Origin: Micromonospora tarapacensis
GTDB taxonomy: Bacteria > Actinomycetota > Actinomycetes > Mycobacteriales > Micromonosporaceae
Direction of reading: 5' to 3'
Length of the DNA: 64,000 nucleotides
Assembly (NCBI RefSeq): GCF_019697375.1
Contig: NZ_JAHCDI010000004.1
Span: 1,165,324 to 1,229,323, forward strand
A model generated the notes under the pieces. That model worked only from the letters and a program-made list of their open reading frames with translations, did no database searches and was not told the DNA's origin. Shown piece by piece: positions 31,564-40,182 of this stretch (positions are counted from its first letter, which is position 1; each line of letters starts with the position of its first letter). Position numbers and translations under genes: made by a program.

Positions 31564-32413
31564 TCAGTACACCCACACAGGAGTGTCGAGCGGCAGCTGG
31601 TCCCGTGCCCACAGCCAGTCCATCGCGGGCAGCGTCACCCGCACGCAGCCGTGCGACGCCGGCTGCGGCGGAACGCTGGTGTACCCGTGCACCGCGATGC
31701 CCTGGTGGTGGAAGTACTTCGGTCGGTACAGCCGGCCGAGCGGGCCATCCCGCCACCCGTCCACCTGCCAGCCCACCGCCCACTTGCCCCGGGGCGTGTC
31801 GGCCAGGTAGGTCTCGCCGTCGTGGGTGTACTCCTCGAAGGTGCCGGTCGAGGTGTTGAAGATGCGGCTCACCGACCCGTCGTCGACGATCATCAGCAAC
31901 TGTCGGTCCAGGTCGACCTCGGCGACATGACCCTTCGTACTCTGTGCGTCTGGGCGGGTGCCCTCGGCGAGGGCGGCCCGGGTCTTCGGACCCACGACGC
32001 CGTCCGGCCGGAGGCCGGCGGTCTTCTGCACGGCGTACACGGCCTGCTCGGTGAGGTTGCCGAAGACTCCGTCGGACTTCCCGGTCCAGTAGCCGAGTTC
32101 GTCGAGTCGCTGCTGGAGGTCGCGGACTGCCGGCCCGGACTGGCCGCGACGCAGGTTGCCGTCCGGGCTGGCCGGAGCGGTCGCGGTCGGGGTCGCGGTG
32201 GGGCCGGGCGTCGCGGTGCTCGGGTGCGCGGTGGGGAGTGGACGGTGCCGCCGACCCGGCCGAGGGCGTGGTCGCCGGTGGTGGTGCCGCGGTGGTGGTG
32301 CCGTCGCCGTCGGCGGCGCCCGGCGAGGGTCCGTCCGAGCTGGTGTCGCCGCATGCGCTGACCGCAAGGACGACCGCCACCGTCACCGGCAGCAGTGCTC
32401 GCCGGACCCGCAT
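31564..32413 (-). CDS. L,D-transpeptidase lipoprotein with apparent frameshift in linker
   Basis: Read from ATG 32413 (an upstream ATG at 32521 is possible) the protein has a lipoprotein signal (RRALLPVTVAVVLAVSACG, lipobox VSAC) and a Thr/Pro/Ala linker. The frame shifts at about 32230-32245 in this repetitive linker. The continuing frame, open to 31564, carries a peptidoglycan-binding domain (LRRGQSGPAVRDLQQRLDEL) and a YkuD catalytic domain, with VHGYTSV and the active-site SHGCVRV. These enzymes make 3-3 cross-links in peptidoglycan. The shift could be a sequencing error in GC-rich sequence, or a real lesion that removes the signal from the catalytic part. Confidence 0.75.
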
Positions 32414-32732
32414 CACCGGGCCGCCGGAGACTTCCGGTGCCGTGGCGACCCCGGTGCCCGAGGGGCCGAAGGCCGGCCTGGCCGCCATTGCCGTCTCGAT
32501 GGGGATGCGCATCTGTTCCACTTACCCCCTTTGCCGGGAAACGAAAACGGCGGGTCCGGAAGCGCCCGGCCCGGCTGCACCTATGGTGCTCACCGCTGGG
32601 TAACTGCATGATTACCTGATGGGTGCTGACCGGGCGGTTCACTCGCACGTGGAGAACCTGACCGCCGAGAAGCGCTCCCGGTGCTCGGGTTGTCGCGGCC
32701 CAGGGTCGGGGTGCGCGGTCCCGGGCCCCTCG
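32414..32732. other. Intergenic region
   Basis: About 320 nt. It holds the 5' part of the L,D-transpeptidase gene if the ATG at 32521 is used (36 extra residues), and otherwise its promoter. No other gene or strong repeat is seen. Confidence 0.35.
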
Positions 32733-32987
32733 TTAGCTATTGACGCTCTTCACTGAGTGCCATGGTGCGGGCAGCGGGTGGCTCGAGGCGACGAACAGCT
32801 CCGGCCCGGCACACCCGACGAATGGCGATGGCCCAGTGACTTGGTTCCAGGCTGCGACCTGGGCGGGAGTTGCCTGCTCGGGGGTATGGCTGGCAACGCC
32901 GAGTTGGGCGGCCGCGCTGATGCGCGCGCCGACGGTGTCGGTGACGTGGCGTTCGATCAGCCAGACCTCGTTGACGTGTCTTGACAT
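32733..32987 (-). CDS. Small uncharacterised protein
   Basis: An 84-residue protein starting at ATG 32987, with ggag 6 nt ahead. Its first half is helical (HVNEVWLIERHVTDTVGARI), its second half Pro/Ala/Gly-rich. No family recognised. It lies beside an IS3 transposase scrap, so it could be cargo or a fragment. GC content is slightly below the neighbours. Confidence 0.35.
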   Translation of the reverse strand: MSRHVNEVWLIERHVTDTVGARISAAAQLGVASHTPEQATPAQVAAWNQVTGPSPFVGCAGPELFVASSHPLPAPWHSVKSVNS

Positions 32988-33058
32988 CGCGGGCTCCATC
33001 TTAGACGACAGATCAACAGCAGGGACACCCAAACCGCGGGGTCAGTCGCAAGCAAGAG

Positions 33059-33190
33059 TCAGGCCGCCTGACGGCGCCTCAAAGTCTCATAGTCGTACGA
33101 GTCGATCGATCCGACGGACGGGTCGACGCCGGCCGCGGCGAGGCGTTCGGTAAGCGCGATCGACATGTGTTGGGCTCGCTCACGTCACTT
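33059..33190 (-). mobile_element. Fragment of an IS3-family transposase
   Basis: The minus strand reads QHMSIALTERLAAAGVDPSV and GSIDSYDYETLRRRQ before a stop at 33059. This resembles the integrase core of IS3 transposases (QY-SI-YTERLAEAG-PSVGS-GDSYDN) just before the catalytic Glu. Everything else of the transposase is missing, and no terminal inverted repeats were found. If right, it marks an old insertion beside the secreted-protein genes. The assignment rests on about 25 residues. Confidence 0.4.
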
Positions 33191-33400
33191 GATCTTCCAG
33201 CCTGCTCCGTGACAGAGTTGTGCTGGCGGTCAACCCGCGAATCCGTACATGACGGAGCGTTACCGAGTCGGCGGATCTCGGCGGCATCCAACATGATGAT
33301 CCTCATTTCGACGGCTTGCCGCCGCGAGTACTGCACCGCAAGAGCTACAAACGCAAGGCCGAAGTCGGAACCGACCGACCGAAAGAGAAGGACAGACACG

Positions 33401-33772
33401 GTGCGAAAGAGGGAAAACGGGGCAGGGTACCGGGTGGCAACCGCGAAACGGATAGCGGTCTCCCTGACCCTTGCGCTCACTTCGACCTTCGGTGTCGTCA
33501 CAGTCACCGCCGCGCCAGCGTTCGCGCTGCCGACGAACTGCAACGCCACCCCCGGGACCGCCACCTACGGGGTCATGTGTCGGGGTGGCACAGGCTTCTA
33601 CCGTGCCTGGACCAAGTGCATCCACGTGAACAACTCGAGCACGACGAAGTACGCCTACGGCAACGGCGTGGGCATCGGTGGGTACTCCAAGGCGAACTGC
33701 GGGTCCAACTACCGCATCAGCAGCACCGCCCGCGGGGTGACCAAGACCAACTATCTCCCCCCGAACTGGTAG
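33401..33772 (+). CDS. Exported small four-cysteine protein
   Basis: A 123-residue protein from GTG 33401 (agaagga about 10 nt ahead). A Sec signal peptide spans about residues 13-44 (basic start, hydrophobic AVSLTLALTSTFGVVTVT, cleavage after APAFA). The mature part of about 79 residues has four Cys (LPTNCNATPG, YGVMCRGG, WTKCIHVNN and SKANCGSN), many Tyr, Gly, Asn and Thr, and ends in NYLPPNW. It could form two disulfides. It does not match the lactococcin 972 or other bacteriocin families I can recall. A role as secreted peptide or surface protein is open. A perfect 19-bp hairpin follows 66 nt after the stop. Confidence 0.65.
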   Translation: MRKRENGAGYRVATAKRIAVSLTLALTSTFGVVTVTAAPAFALPTNCNATPGTATYGVMCRGGTGFYRAWTKCIHVNNSSTTKYAYGNGVGIGGYSKANCGSNYRISSTARGVTKTNYLPPNW

Positions 33773-33838
33773 TCACGACCACACAGGTGCGCCACGACCG
33801 ACAGTCTCCAGCGAGATGCCGGTCGTAACTCCGGATGC

Positions 33839-33887
33839 TGCCAGTGGCTCTGCCCGAGGATGAACAGGTCGGGCAGAGCCACTGGCA
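33839..33887. terminator. Strong bidirectional terminator hairpin
   Basis: tgccagtggctctgcccga and tcgggcagagccactggca form a perfect 19-bp stem with an 11-nt loop (33858-33868). It lies between convergent genes ending at 33772 (plus) and 34007 (minus), so it can stop both. Confidence 0.8.
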
Positions 33888-34006
33888 GGCTCGGGCAGAT
33901 CACCCTCGGCGAGCAGTAGCGTCGGCGCCCGCCGCAGCTGGCTGGCGCGTACCACTGTGGGGGCCACCGCGCTGCCCGGTGACGATCTCCCCTGCCAGCC
34001 GATCAG

Positions 34007-35239
34007 CTAGTTCTTCGGATCGATGTAGTACGTTCCCGGCACCTGCTTCGCGGTCCCGTCCCGCCGCGCGGCGATCGCGGCACTGCTGCAGTTCTGCGCG
34101 AACTCCGTAGCGGTCATCTCGGCCCCTCGGGCGCGGAACAGAGCGGCGTTGTCCGGGACCGGCCCGGTCGCCGTGACACTCTTGATCTGCCAGTTCTTAC
34201 GACCCCAGTAGTTGTTCTCGAACGTGAGATTGTAGTGCCCAGTGACGGTCTGCATCTCGGGGTCGCGGTCAAGGGCATACCAGTGCCGCGCCGGAATGGT
34301 GGCCGAGGTGGTGTCGGTTGTCGTCGACGACCAGTTCCATTGCTGGCCGAAGGTCGCCGAGACCGATGCGCTGATCTCCGCCAGGCCGGGGATCCCGCCG
34401 CTCCCGGTTACGCCGACCTCGAACGACATGTGGATGGAGCCGCCGACCGAATCCGTCCAGGTCTTGGTGTAGGCGAAGTCGAAGTCCGAGCAGTTGATGG
34501 CCTGGGCCACCTGCCGCCAGCCGTTGTAGACCGGGAGTAGTTCGGTGTCTGGCGTGAACGAACAGGTCTCGGCGCCGTCGTCGCACTTGCTCAGCAGACC
34601 CTGTCGGGTGGGTCCCCGGTGGAGGATGAACATGTTGACTTTGTCCTGCATGTACGCGGGCACGTCGGCGAGCCGGTCATTGGCGTACCACTCGTGGGAG
34701 AACTCGGTCGAGTCGTAGTGCCTGACGTAGCAGTAGTTGAATGTCTGGAACGACCTGATTTCCGACCGGTACTCGGACGGAAGGTACTGGACTACCGCTT
34801 CGTCCGAGCGCATGCAGGGGGTGAAGGTGTTGCCGTAGCCGGGGTCGTACTCCACCGGTGCCGAGATCGACAGGCTGCGGCCCTGGTAGTTCGGCTCGGT
34901 GAATTCGATGGCGAGCAACATGCGGGACGCCTCACCGGCTGCCCTGGCCGCGCTGCCAGCCTGGTTGATCTGCCGGAGCGTCTGCCCGTCGAACTCCGCC
35001 CCGTCGTGCGGGGCATCCTCGACCCGTCCGCCGGTCGCCTGGGCGACCGCCGCCCGCAGCGTGGGGTGGCAGGTGGACGTCGTGGTGGGCACTTCGATGT
35101 TGACGACGCAGTGCGGGTTGACGGGGACCGACTCAGATTGACTCGACGCGGCCGACGCCGCCGGGACGGCCGCCATCGTGGCGACGACCACGACGGCGAC
35201 GAGTCCTGCTGTACGGCGGATGCCGCTGATTCTATTCAC
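34007..35239 (-). CDS. Secreted protein with beta/gamma-crystallin-like and aerolysin-like regions
   Basis: A 410-residue exported protein from GTG 35239 (ggaagg 9 nt ahead). The signal peptide ends at about AASA (residues 27-30). Residues 106-205 resemble a beta/gamma-crystallin unit (FTEPNYQGRSLSIS, a YLPSEYRSEIRSFQ turn, then Tyr/Cys-rich strands). Residues 255-355 show the Ser/Thr alternation of an aerolysin-type pore-forming domain (GIPGLAEISASVSATFGQQW, then SSTTTDTTSATIPA). Seven or more Cys suggest disulfides. The combination recalls the crystallin-aerolysin fusion proteins known from amphibians and some bacteria. A secreted toxin role is inference. It shares a terminator with the exported peptide gene. 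Confidence 0.6.
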   Translation of the reverse strand: MNRISGIRRTAGLVAVVVVATMAAVPAASAASSQSESVPVNPHCVVNIEVPTTTSTCHPTLRAAVAQATGGRVEDAPHDGAEFDGQTLRQINQAGSAARAAGEASRMLLAIEFTEPNYQGRSLSISAPVEYDPGYGNTFTPCMRSDEAVVQYLPSEYRSEIRSFQTFNYCYVRHYDSTEFSHEWYANDRLADVPAYMQDKVNMFILHRGPTRQGLLSKCDDGAETCSFTPDTELLPVYNGWRQVAQAINCSDFDFAYTKTWTDSVGGSIHMSFEVGVTGSGGIPGLAEISASVSATFGQQWNWSSTTTDTTSATIPARHWYALDRDPEMQTVTGHYNLTFENNYWGRKNWQIKSVTATGPVPDNAALFRARGAEMTATEFAQNCSSAAIAARRDGTAKQVPGTYYIDPKN

Positions 35240-35514
35240 CGCTTGTGAACCTTCCGGATATTTTTCGGCCGTTGCCGGCATGGACCTCCAAATGTTCGGC
35301 CAACCGGATGGCTTGCCGCTTGGGGAAGGTCTGCGGCCTGGCTGAGGGAACATGAGCGGGACCTGAGGGACCGCCCGCCACGCGCCGCTGACCAGGTATC
35401 TTCGCCACTGTGCGACGAGCTGTCATTCATCGGACTCGTTGCCGACGTGCCGTAGCTGTCCGGCGGCAGGTGCCCATCCCCGCCCGGTACGCGTACACCC
35501 CGGGTGGTCGCCCG

Positions 35515-36006
35515 CTACGGTGCCGTACCAGGGTGCCGGTGTTGCTCCCAGAGCGCGCCGATTGCGCTGAGTTCCGCCACGAAGGCGTGGACGTCGTGGC
35601 TGAACGCCCTTTCGTCGAGAAACAACAGCAGCAGCTTGCGCTGACGGTGGTGGGTGCTGACGGTGACGAGGTAGCGGGACGCGACCTGGAAGCCGTATGC
35701 GCCCACGGCGGCGTGGCGGTCCTGAATAGCCAGGTCCGTAATGTCCTGCCAAGCGAGGTGCTGGGCGCCGACGAACCGGTTGCGTGTGATTCCGTCCCTG
35801 GTGACGGTCGTCCCCAGCGATCGGCATCGGACGAGGATGAAGGCCCACCCTGCGGCCACGACCAGCACCGCGACGAGCAGGACTTCGCCGGCCACGAACG
35901 TGGCCCACAGCACGCCGCCGAGGGTTGCCGTGGTGACCACTGCGGCCATCACCGCGTAGCGCATCAGGTCGCGCGGGATGTCGTAGGTGACCGGCAGCCT
36001 GTGCAT
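35515..36006 (-). CDS. Membrane protein with bacterial PH domain
   Basis: A 163-residue protein with two membrane helices near the N-terminus (about residues 18-38 and 40-60), then a PH-like beta domain (about 62-130, with TTVTRDGITRNRFVGAQHLAW, where the W-x-D-I pattern is typical) and a short helix (SHDVHAFVAELSAIG). This is the common actinobacterial layout of bacterial PH (bPH6-type) proteins. ATG 36006 has ggaagg 6 nt ahead. It is divergent from the DUF6069 operon, 355 nt away. Function unknown. Confidence 0.7.
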   Translation of the reverse strand: MHRLPVTYDIPRDLMRYAVMAAVVTTATLGGVLWATFVAGEVLLVAVLVVAAGWAFILVRCRSLGTTVTRDGITRNRFVGAQHLAWQDITDLAIQDRHAAVGAYGFQVASRYLVTVSTHHRQRKLLLLFLDERAFSHDVHAFVAELSAIGALWEQHRHPGTAP

Positions 36007-36361
36007 GTCGACTTCCTTCCCCTGGCGACGCCGCAGATCGCCGCTGGTTGGTCCGGAGCGGTGTTTGGTGGAGCACCATTGTGACCCACGCGTCGCGCCA
36101 GAACTGTTGGGTAGTCGGTGGTGGAGCGTCCGAGCTGGGAGTCTGGGCGGGACCGACTCGGGTCCATGTAGGACGGATGCGACCTCCGGTGACCACGAGG
36201 TGGCCCCACCGGCCCGTCGATCTTCCCGACCGGTCGCCGACACAGGCCGGGCCGAATGTCTTCGAAAAGTTCGGGCGTGCTTGTCGATCGGGGTTGATTC
36301 TCTTCGTAGCCCTGGTGAGAGCCCGGCACCGAGCCGGTCCGCACATCCGCCGGAGGGCACG
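36007..36361. other. Divergent promoter region
   Basis: A 355-nt gap between the PH-domain gene (minus) and the DUF6069-YciI-sigma operon (plus). It must hold both promoters. No gene or long repeat was found; an AT-richer patch (gtcttcgaaaagttc) near 36258-36272 is the best promoter candidate. Confidence 0.35.
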
Positions 36362-36772
36362 ATGACCACCGCTGTGAACACGACCCGCACCACCTCGACC
36401 GTCGGTGCGCTGATCCGGACCGGTGCCGTCGCCACGGTTGCGGCATGCGCCGCCACCATGGCCGTCGCCGCGATCGGCCGTGCCGCAGGGATCAGCCTCG
36501 ATCTGGGCGGTGCACCGATTCCGGTCACCGGGTTCGGCGTGCTGACCGCCGTCTTCTCGCTGATCGGCGTGGTCATCGCCGCGCTGCTGTCCCGTTTCGC
36601 CCGGCGCCCGCGGCGCACGTTCGTCCGCACGACGGTGGCGCTGACCGCCCTGTCGCTGGTGCCGGACGTGATCGCCGACGCCGGGGCGGGCACCAAGGCG
36701 CTGCTGATGCTCACCCACCTGGTCGCGGCCGCGATCGTGATCCCCGCTGTCGCGCGCCGCCTGGCCGCCTGA
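36362..36772 (+). CDS. DUF6069 family membrane protein (second copy)
   Basis: A 136-residue protein with four predicted membrane helices (about residues 18-42, 54-78, 88-108, 112-132). It is a shorter paralogue of the protein at 2975-3472 and shares VTGFGVLTAVFSLIG and ALTALSLVPDV with it. It opens an operon with YciI (40 nt on) and an ECF42 sigma factor. Function is unknown, but both copies in this window are next to ECF sigma genes, which is unlikely to be chance. The ATG at 36362 is preceded by ggagg-like sequence about 9 nt upstream. Confidence 0.7.
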   Translation: MTTAVNTTRTTSTVGALIRTGAVATVAACAATMAVAAIGRAAGISLDLGGAPIPVTGFGVLTAVFSLIGVVIAALLSRFARRPRRTFVRTTVALTALSLVPDVIADAGAGTKALLMLTHLVAAAIVIPAVARRLAA

Positions 36773-36812
36773 GCTGTCGCCATCCCACCGTCGAGCTACC
36801 GGAGGAACCGCC

Positions 36813-37166
36813 ATGAAGCAGTACCTGCTTTCCGTGCACTTCGTCGAGGGCGCGCCGGCGCCGTCTGACGAGGAGATGCAGACCATGTTCAGGGAGACCG
36901 ATCGGATCAACGACGAACTGCAGGCCGCGGGCGCCTGGGTCTTCGCCGGAGGACTCACCGCGCCGGACAGCGCGACCGTCGTCCGGATCGAGAACGGCAC
37001 CACCACGTTGAGCGACGGGCCGTTCGCCGAGACGAAGGAGCACATCGCCGGATTCTGGGTCATCAAGTGCGCGGACCTGGACCAGGCGTTGGCTTGGGCC
37101 GAGAAGTGCGCGGCGGCCTGCGGCCCGGTCGAGGTGCGCCCGTTCGACGAACTGTCCCAAGCCTGA
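36813..37166 (+). CDS. YciI-like DGPF-domain protein
   Basis: A 117-residue ferredoxin-fold protein. The family signature SDGPFAETKEHIAGFWVI is present (residues 68-85), which gives the family its DGPF name. YciI-like proteins form small dimers; the DGPF group is almost always encoded beside an ECF42 sigma factor and is thought to be linked to it. That sigma gene begins 20 nt downstream here. The ribosome site ggagg lies 6 nt before ATG 36813. Confidence 0.9.
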   Translation: MKQYLLSVHFVEGAPAPSDEEMQTMFRETDRINDELQAAGAWVFAGGLTAPDSATVVRIENGTTTLSDGPFAETKEHIAGFWVIKCADLDQALAWAEKCAAACGPVEVRPFDELSQA

Positions 37167-37186
37167 ACAGGAGCCGGTCACCCGAC

Positions 37187-38383
37187 ATGGACCTGGCGAG
37201 CATCTACCGCGCGGAGTACGGCCGCTGCGTCGCCACCCTGGCCCGCTTCCTCGGTGACATCAACCTCGCCGAGGAGGCGGTCCAGGACGCCTTCACCACG
37301 GCGCTGCAGAAGTGGCAGACCCCGCCGCCGAACCCGGGCGCCTGGATCGTGACCACCGCACGCAACCGGGCCGTCGACCGGCTCCGCCGGGAGTCGACCC
37401 GTGAGGCCCGACACGCCCAGGCCCTGCTGCTGCACCAACAGGACGAGCCCCAGGAGGTGGGACCGGTGAAAGACGACCAGCTGCGACTCATCTTCACCTG
37501 CTGCCACCCGGCGCTCGCTCCCGACGCGCGGACCGCTCTCACGCTCCGCCTGCTCGGCGGCCTCGAAGTACCGGAGATCGCCCGGGCCTACCTGGTTCAG
37601 GAGGCGACCGTCGCCCAGCGGATCGTGCGCGCCAAGAAGAAGATCCGCGACGCCGGCATCCCTTACCGGGTACCCGCCGAACATGAGCTGCCCGATCGGC
37701 TGCCGCCCGTGCTTACGGTGCTCTACCTGATGTTCAACGAGGGCTACACGTCCACGGCCGGGCCGCTGATCAGAACGGACCTGTGCACCGAGGCGATCCG
37801 GCTCGCCCGCGAGCTCGCCGCGTTGATGCCCGACGAGCCCGAGGTCCTCGGCCTGCTCGCCCTGCTGCTGCTGACCGAGGCGCGCCGCCCGGCCCGGCTC
37901 GACCCGGCCGGGCAACTGGTGCTGCTGGCCGACCAGGATCGGTCGTTGTGGAACCGGACACTCATCGCCGAGGGCCACGACCTGGTCCGCCGTTGCCTGC
38001 GGCGCAACCGGCCCGGCCCATACCAGATCCAGGCCGCGATCAGCGCGGTGCACACCGACGGTGCCGCCAGCGACTGGGCACAGGTCCTGGCACTCTACGA
38101 TCAGCTGCTCGCGCTCGCGCCGACCCCGATCGTCGCGCTCAACCGCGCGGTCGCCGTCGCCGAGGTGCACGGACCAGCGGCGGCACTCGCCGCGTTGGCG
38201 GATGTCGATCTTCCGGGCTACCACCGGCTGCCCGCCACCCGGGCCGAACTGCTGGCCCGGCTCGGACGCCACGCAGCGGCCCGGGCCGCCTACGACCAGG
38301 CCGTGGCACTTGCCACCAACGAGACCGAGCGTGCCTTCCTGCAGACTCGTCGCGCCGAACTCACAGGCACAACGGGAGCATGA
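37187..38383 (+). CDS. ECF42-type sigma factor with C-terminal TPR-like domain
   Basis: A 398-residue RNA polymerase sigma factor. Region 2 (residues 5-70: FLGDINLAEEAVQDAFTTAL, then PGAWIVTTARNRAVDRLRRE) and region 4 (about 110-165: LRLLGGLEVPEIARAYLVQ) are followed by a long C-terminal part (from about 180, with YLMFNEGYTSTAGP and TPR-like helices such as ALNRAVAVAEVHGPAAAL). This is the ECF42 group, which carries the extension instead of an anti-sigma protein and is linked to DGPF genes, as here. Studies in Streptomyces implicate the C-terminal part in its activity. ATG 37187 has agga 10 nt before. Confidence 0.9.
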   Translation: MDLASIYRAEYGRCVATLARFLGDINLAEEAVQDAFTTALQKWQTPPPNPGAWIVTTARNRAVDRLRRESTREARHAQALLLHQQDEPQEVGPVKDDQLRLIFTCCHPALAPDARTALTLRLLGGLEVPEIARAYLVQEATVAQRIVRAKKKIRDAGIPYRVPAEHELPDRLPPVLTVLYLMFNEGYTSTAGPLIRTDLCTEAIRLARELAALMPDEPEVLGLLALLLLTEARRPARLDPAGQLVLLADQDRSLWNRTLIAEGHDLVRRCLRRNRPGPYQIQAAISAVHTDGAASDWAQVLALYDQLLALAPTPIVALNRAVAVAEVHGPAAALAALADVDLPGYHRLPATRAELLARLGRHAAARAAYDQAVALATNETERAFLQTRRAELTGTTGA

Positions 38384-38429
38384 GGAGTCGGGCGCTGCCC
38401 GGGGGCGGGTGGGGCACTATCGTGCTGGC

Positions 38430-38927
38430 GTGCACATTCGTTTCGACGTCCCTGCCGATCCCGCCTACCCGGGCCGGGTGGCGGCTGCGCTCAGCAGTGT
38501 CCGGCTGCGCAGGTACGGCTCTGTCGGCGCGGTGCTGGCGGCGGTCGGGGCGATCGGTCTCGCCGTCTCGCGTGGGTTCGCGTGGGGCGAGCAGATCTCG
38601 CCGCTGTGGATGGCGATGGTCGTGGGTGGCCTGCTCTCGATGCTGTACTGGCCGTGGGTGCGGTTGCGCGCCCGGCGCCGCTCCGGTCGCTACGCTGTCG
38701 AGGGCGCCTACGACATCACCGACGACAACATCATGATGCGCAGCGGCTCGGAGTCCGGCGGCATCGCCTGGGACGGGGTCACCCAGGTAAGGGACACCCC
38801 TGAGTTCTGGATCGTGTATGTCGGCCGGATGCCGGCGACCGTGATCCCACGCCGGCTGATGTCCGCCGAGGACGCCGAGACGTTGCGAGCCCACATGGCC
38901 AGACGCGGGCTGCTCCAGGCTCGGTGA
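38430..38927 (+). CDS. YcxB-like membrane protein
   Basis: A 165-residue protein from GTG 38430. Two membrane helices (about residues 28-48 and 55-73) separate a short N-terminal strand from a C-terminal YcxB-like domain (about 80-160, with YDITDDNIMMRSGSESGGIA and FWIVYVGRMPATVIPRRLM). It is similar in plan to the PH-domain gene at 35515. The role is unknown. It follows the sigma gene after 46 nt and could be cotranscribed with it. Confidence 0.7.
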   Translation: MHIRFDVPADPAYPGRVAAALSSVRLRRYGSVGAVLAAVGAIGLAVSRGFAWGEQISPLWMAMVVGGLLSMLYWPWVRLRARRRSGRYAVEGAYDITDDNIMMRSGSESGGIAWDGVTQVRDTPEFWIVYVGRMPATVIPRRLMSAEDAETLRAHMARRGLLQAR

Positions 38928-39114
38928 GACCTCTCGCCAGGGCTGGTGGTCTGTGCGTCGGTTGTACGGCGATTGTACGGGCCTCACCGTATCGTTTTGC
39001 CGGCCACCCTTCCCTGGTCCGATCTGATCGACGGCGCCCGGGCGGCACACCGATCGAGACCCGACGTGTCGAATCTGGCCATCACAGTCGTACCACCTGG
39101 AGGATCTTTCCCTC

Positions 39115-40008
39115 ATGCGTAAATCCATCGGGGCTGCCGCGACGGCGCTGGCCCTCGCCGCGGCCGGCATCGCCGTAGCCGGAGTCGGACCCGCCCGGCC
39201 GGCGAACGCCGCGCTCAGCGACGTGCCCGCGGACTGCAGGGTCTTCACCGCGGCGTACCGCCCCGATGGTCAGCGTCTCAGCTACGGCTACGTCGGCGGC
39301 GAGACCAGCACCACGGCCTACGCCGACGACAACCTCGGCTGGGTGCCGTCGGCGCACCAGCAGATCGGCGGCTCCGGTGACGACACCAGCTTCCGCAGCA
39401 CCGAGTACGCCGCCCACCCGACGGACGGGTGGCTCTACAAGGTGAGCCGTCAGGGCGAGCGGGTCGACGGGACCATGCGAGTCACGGCGGTGAGCGCTGG
39501 CCGCCTCAAGAGCGGGTTCGCCGACACCCGCGTCCTCGCGACGGCGTCGCCGTACCTCTACCGCGTGGCGGGCACGTCGCTCTACCGCTACACCGAGACC
39601 TACGTGGACGGTGTGTTCACGCTCTCGTCGCCGGTGAAGCTGGCCGGTTCCGGCTGGAACACGGTCAACACGTTGACCTACGAGCGTAGCGGCGGAACGG
39701 GCAGCGCAGCCGTGGACGTGCTGATCGGTACCAAGACCAACGGGCAGCTCAAGGAGTGGCGAATCAACCGGGCCACCCCGAAGACGATTACCTCGAAGGT
39801 GCTGCGGGCGAGTGGCTGGGCTCCCTTCACCAGCCTCAGCACGGGCTACTGCGAGGCGCACCCGAACGGTCGGCCACTGCTCGGGATCAAGGCCGCAGGC
39901 TCGGCCTCCGTGCACTTCGACGCCAACAAGACGGACGGTGTCGGCACGGACATCAAGGGCGGCTCCCTCGGCTCGCTCGGCTGGACGGCGAAGGCCTACG
40001 GCCAGTAA
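39115..40008 (+). CDS. Exported beta-propeller-like protein (tachylectin-like)
   Basis: A 297-residue protein. The signal peptide spans residues 1-33 (MRKSIGAAATALALAAAG, cleavage near ANA|AL). The mature part is all-beta with several similar blades, for example LYKVSRQGERVDG, LYRYTETYVDGVFTLS, VKLAGSGWNTVNTLTYER and WRINRATPKTITSKVL, resembling tachylectin-2 sugar-binding propellers. Two Cys (CRVFTAA and GYCEAHP) may pair. It could bind glycans outside the cell. Ribosome site ggagg lies 9 nt upstream. A perfect 11-bp hairpin follows 16 nt after the stop. Confidence 0.6.
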   Translation: MRKSIGAAATALALAAAGIAVAGVGPARPANAALSDVPADCRVFTAAYRPDGQRLSYGYVGGETSTTAYADDNLGWVPSAHQQIGGSGDDTSFRSTEYAAHPTDGWLYKVSRQGERVDGTMRVTAVSAGRLKSGFADTRVLATASPYLYRVAGTSLYRYTETYVDGVFTLSSPVKLAGSGWNTVNTLTYERSGGTGSAAVDVLIGTKTNGQLKEWRINRATPKTITSKVLRASGWAPFTSLSTGYCEAHPNGRPLLGIKAAGSASVHFDANKTDGVGTDIKGGSLGSLGWTAKAYGQ

Positions 40009-40024
40009 GCGGGAAGATCTCGGT

Positions 40025-40060
40025 GAGTCCGTCCGGGGCCAGCTGTACTCGGACGGACTC
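40025..40060 (+). terminator. Terminator hairpin after the secreted propeller gene
   Basis: gagtccgtccg (40025-40035) and cggacggactc (40050-40060) form a perfect 11-bp stem with a 14-nt loop, 16 nt after the stop at 40008. Confidence 0.7.
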
Positions 40061-40182
40061 GTCCGGAGATCGGTGCCGACGATCCCGGACCCGGGATCCT
40101 CGGCACGTCGCCGTCGTGAGTTCGGGTGGAGCGGCGTCCAACTTCCGGTACACCCGTGGATGGCCCCACCGAGGGGCCGACG

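Noticed and set aside
33167..33400. In-frame extension of the exported peptide upstream of GTG 33401
   Set aside because: The extension crosses the IS3-like scrap; the ribosome site and the signal peptide fit the GTG start.
33401..33772. Lactococcin 972-type bacteriocin
   Set aside because: The mature sequence has four Cys and lacks the Gly-Gly-x-Trp pattern of that family; no matching immunity/ABC genes are adjacent.
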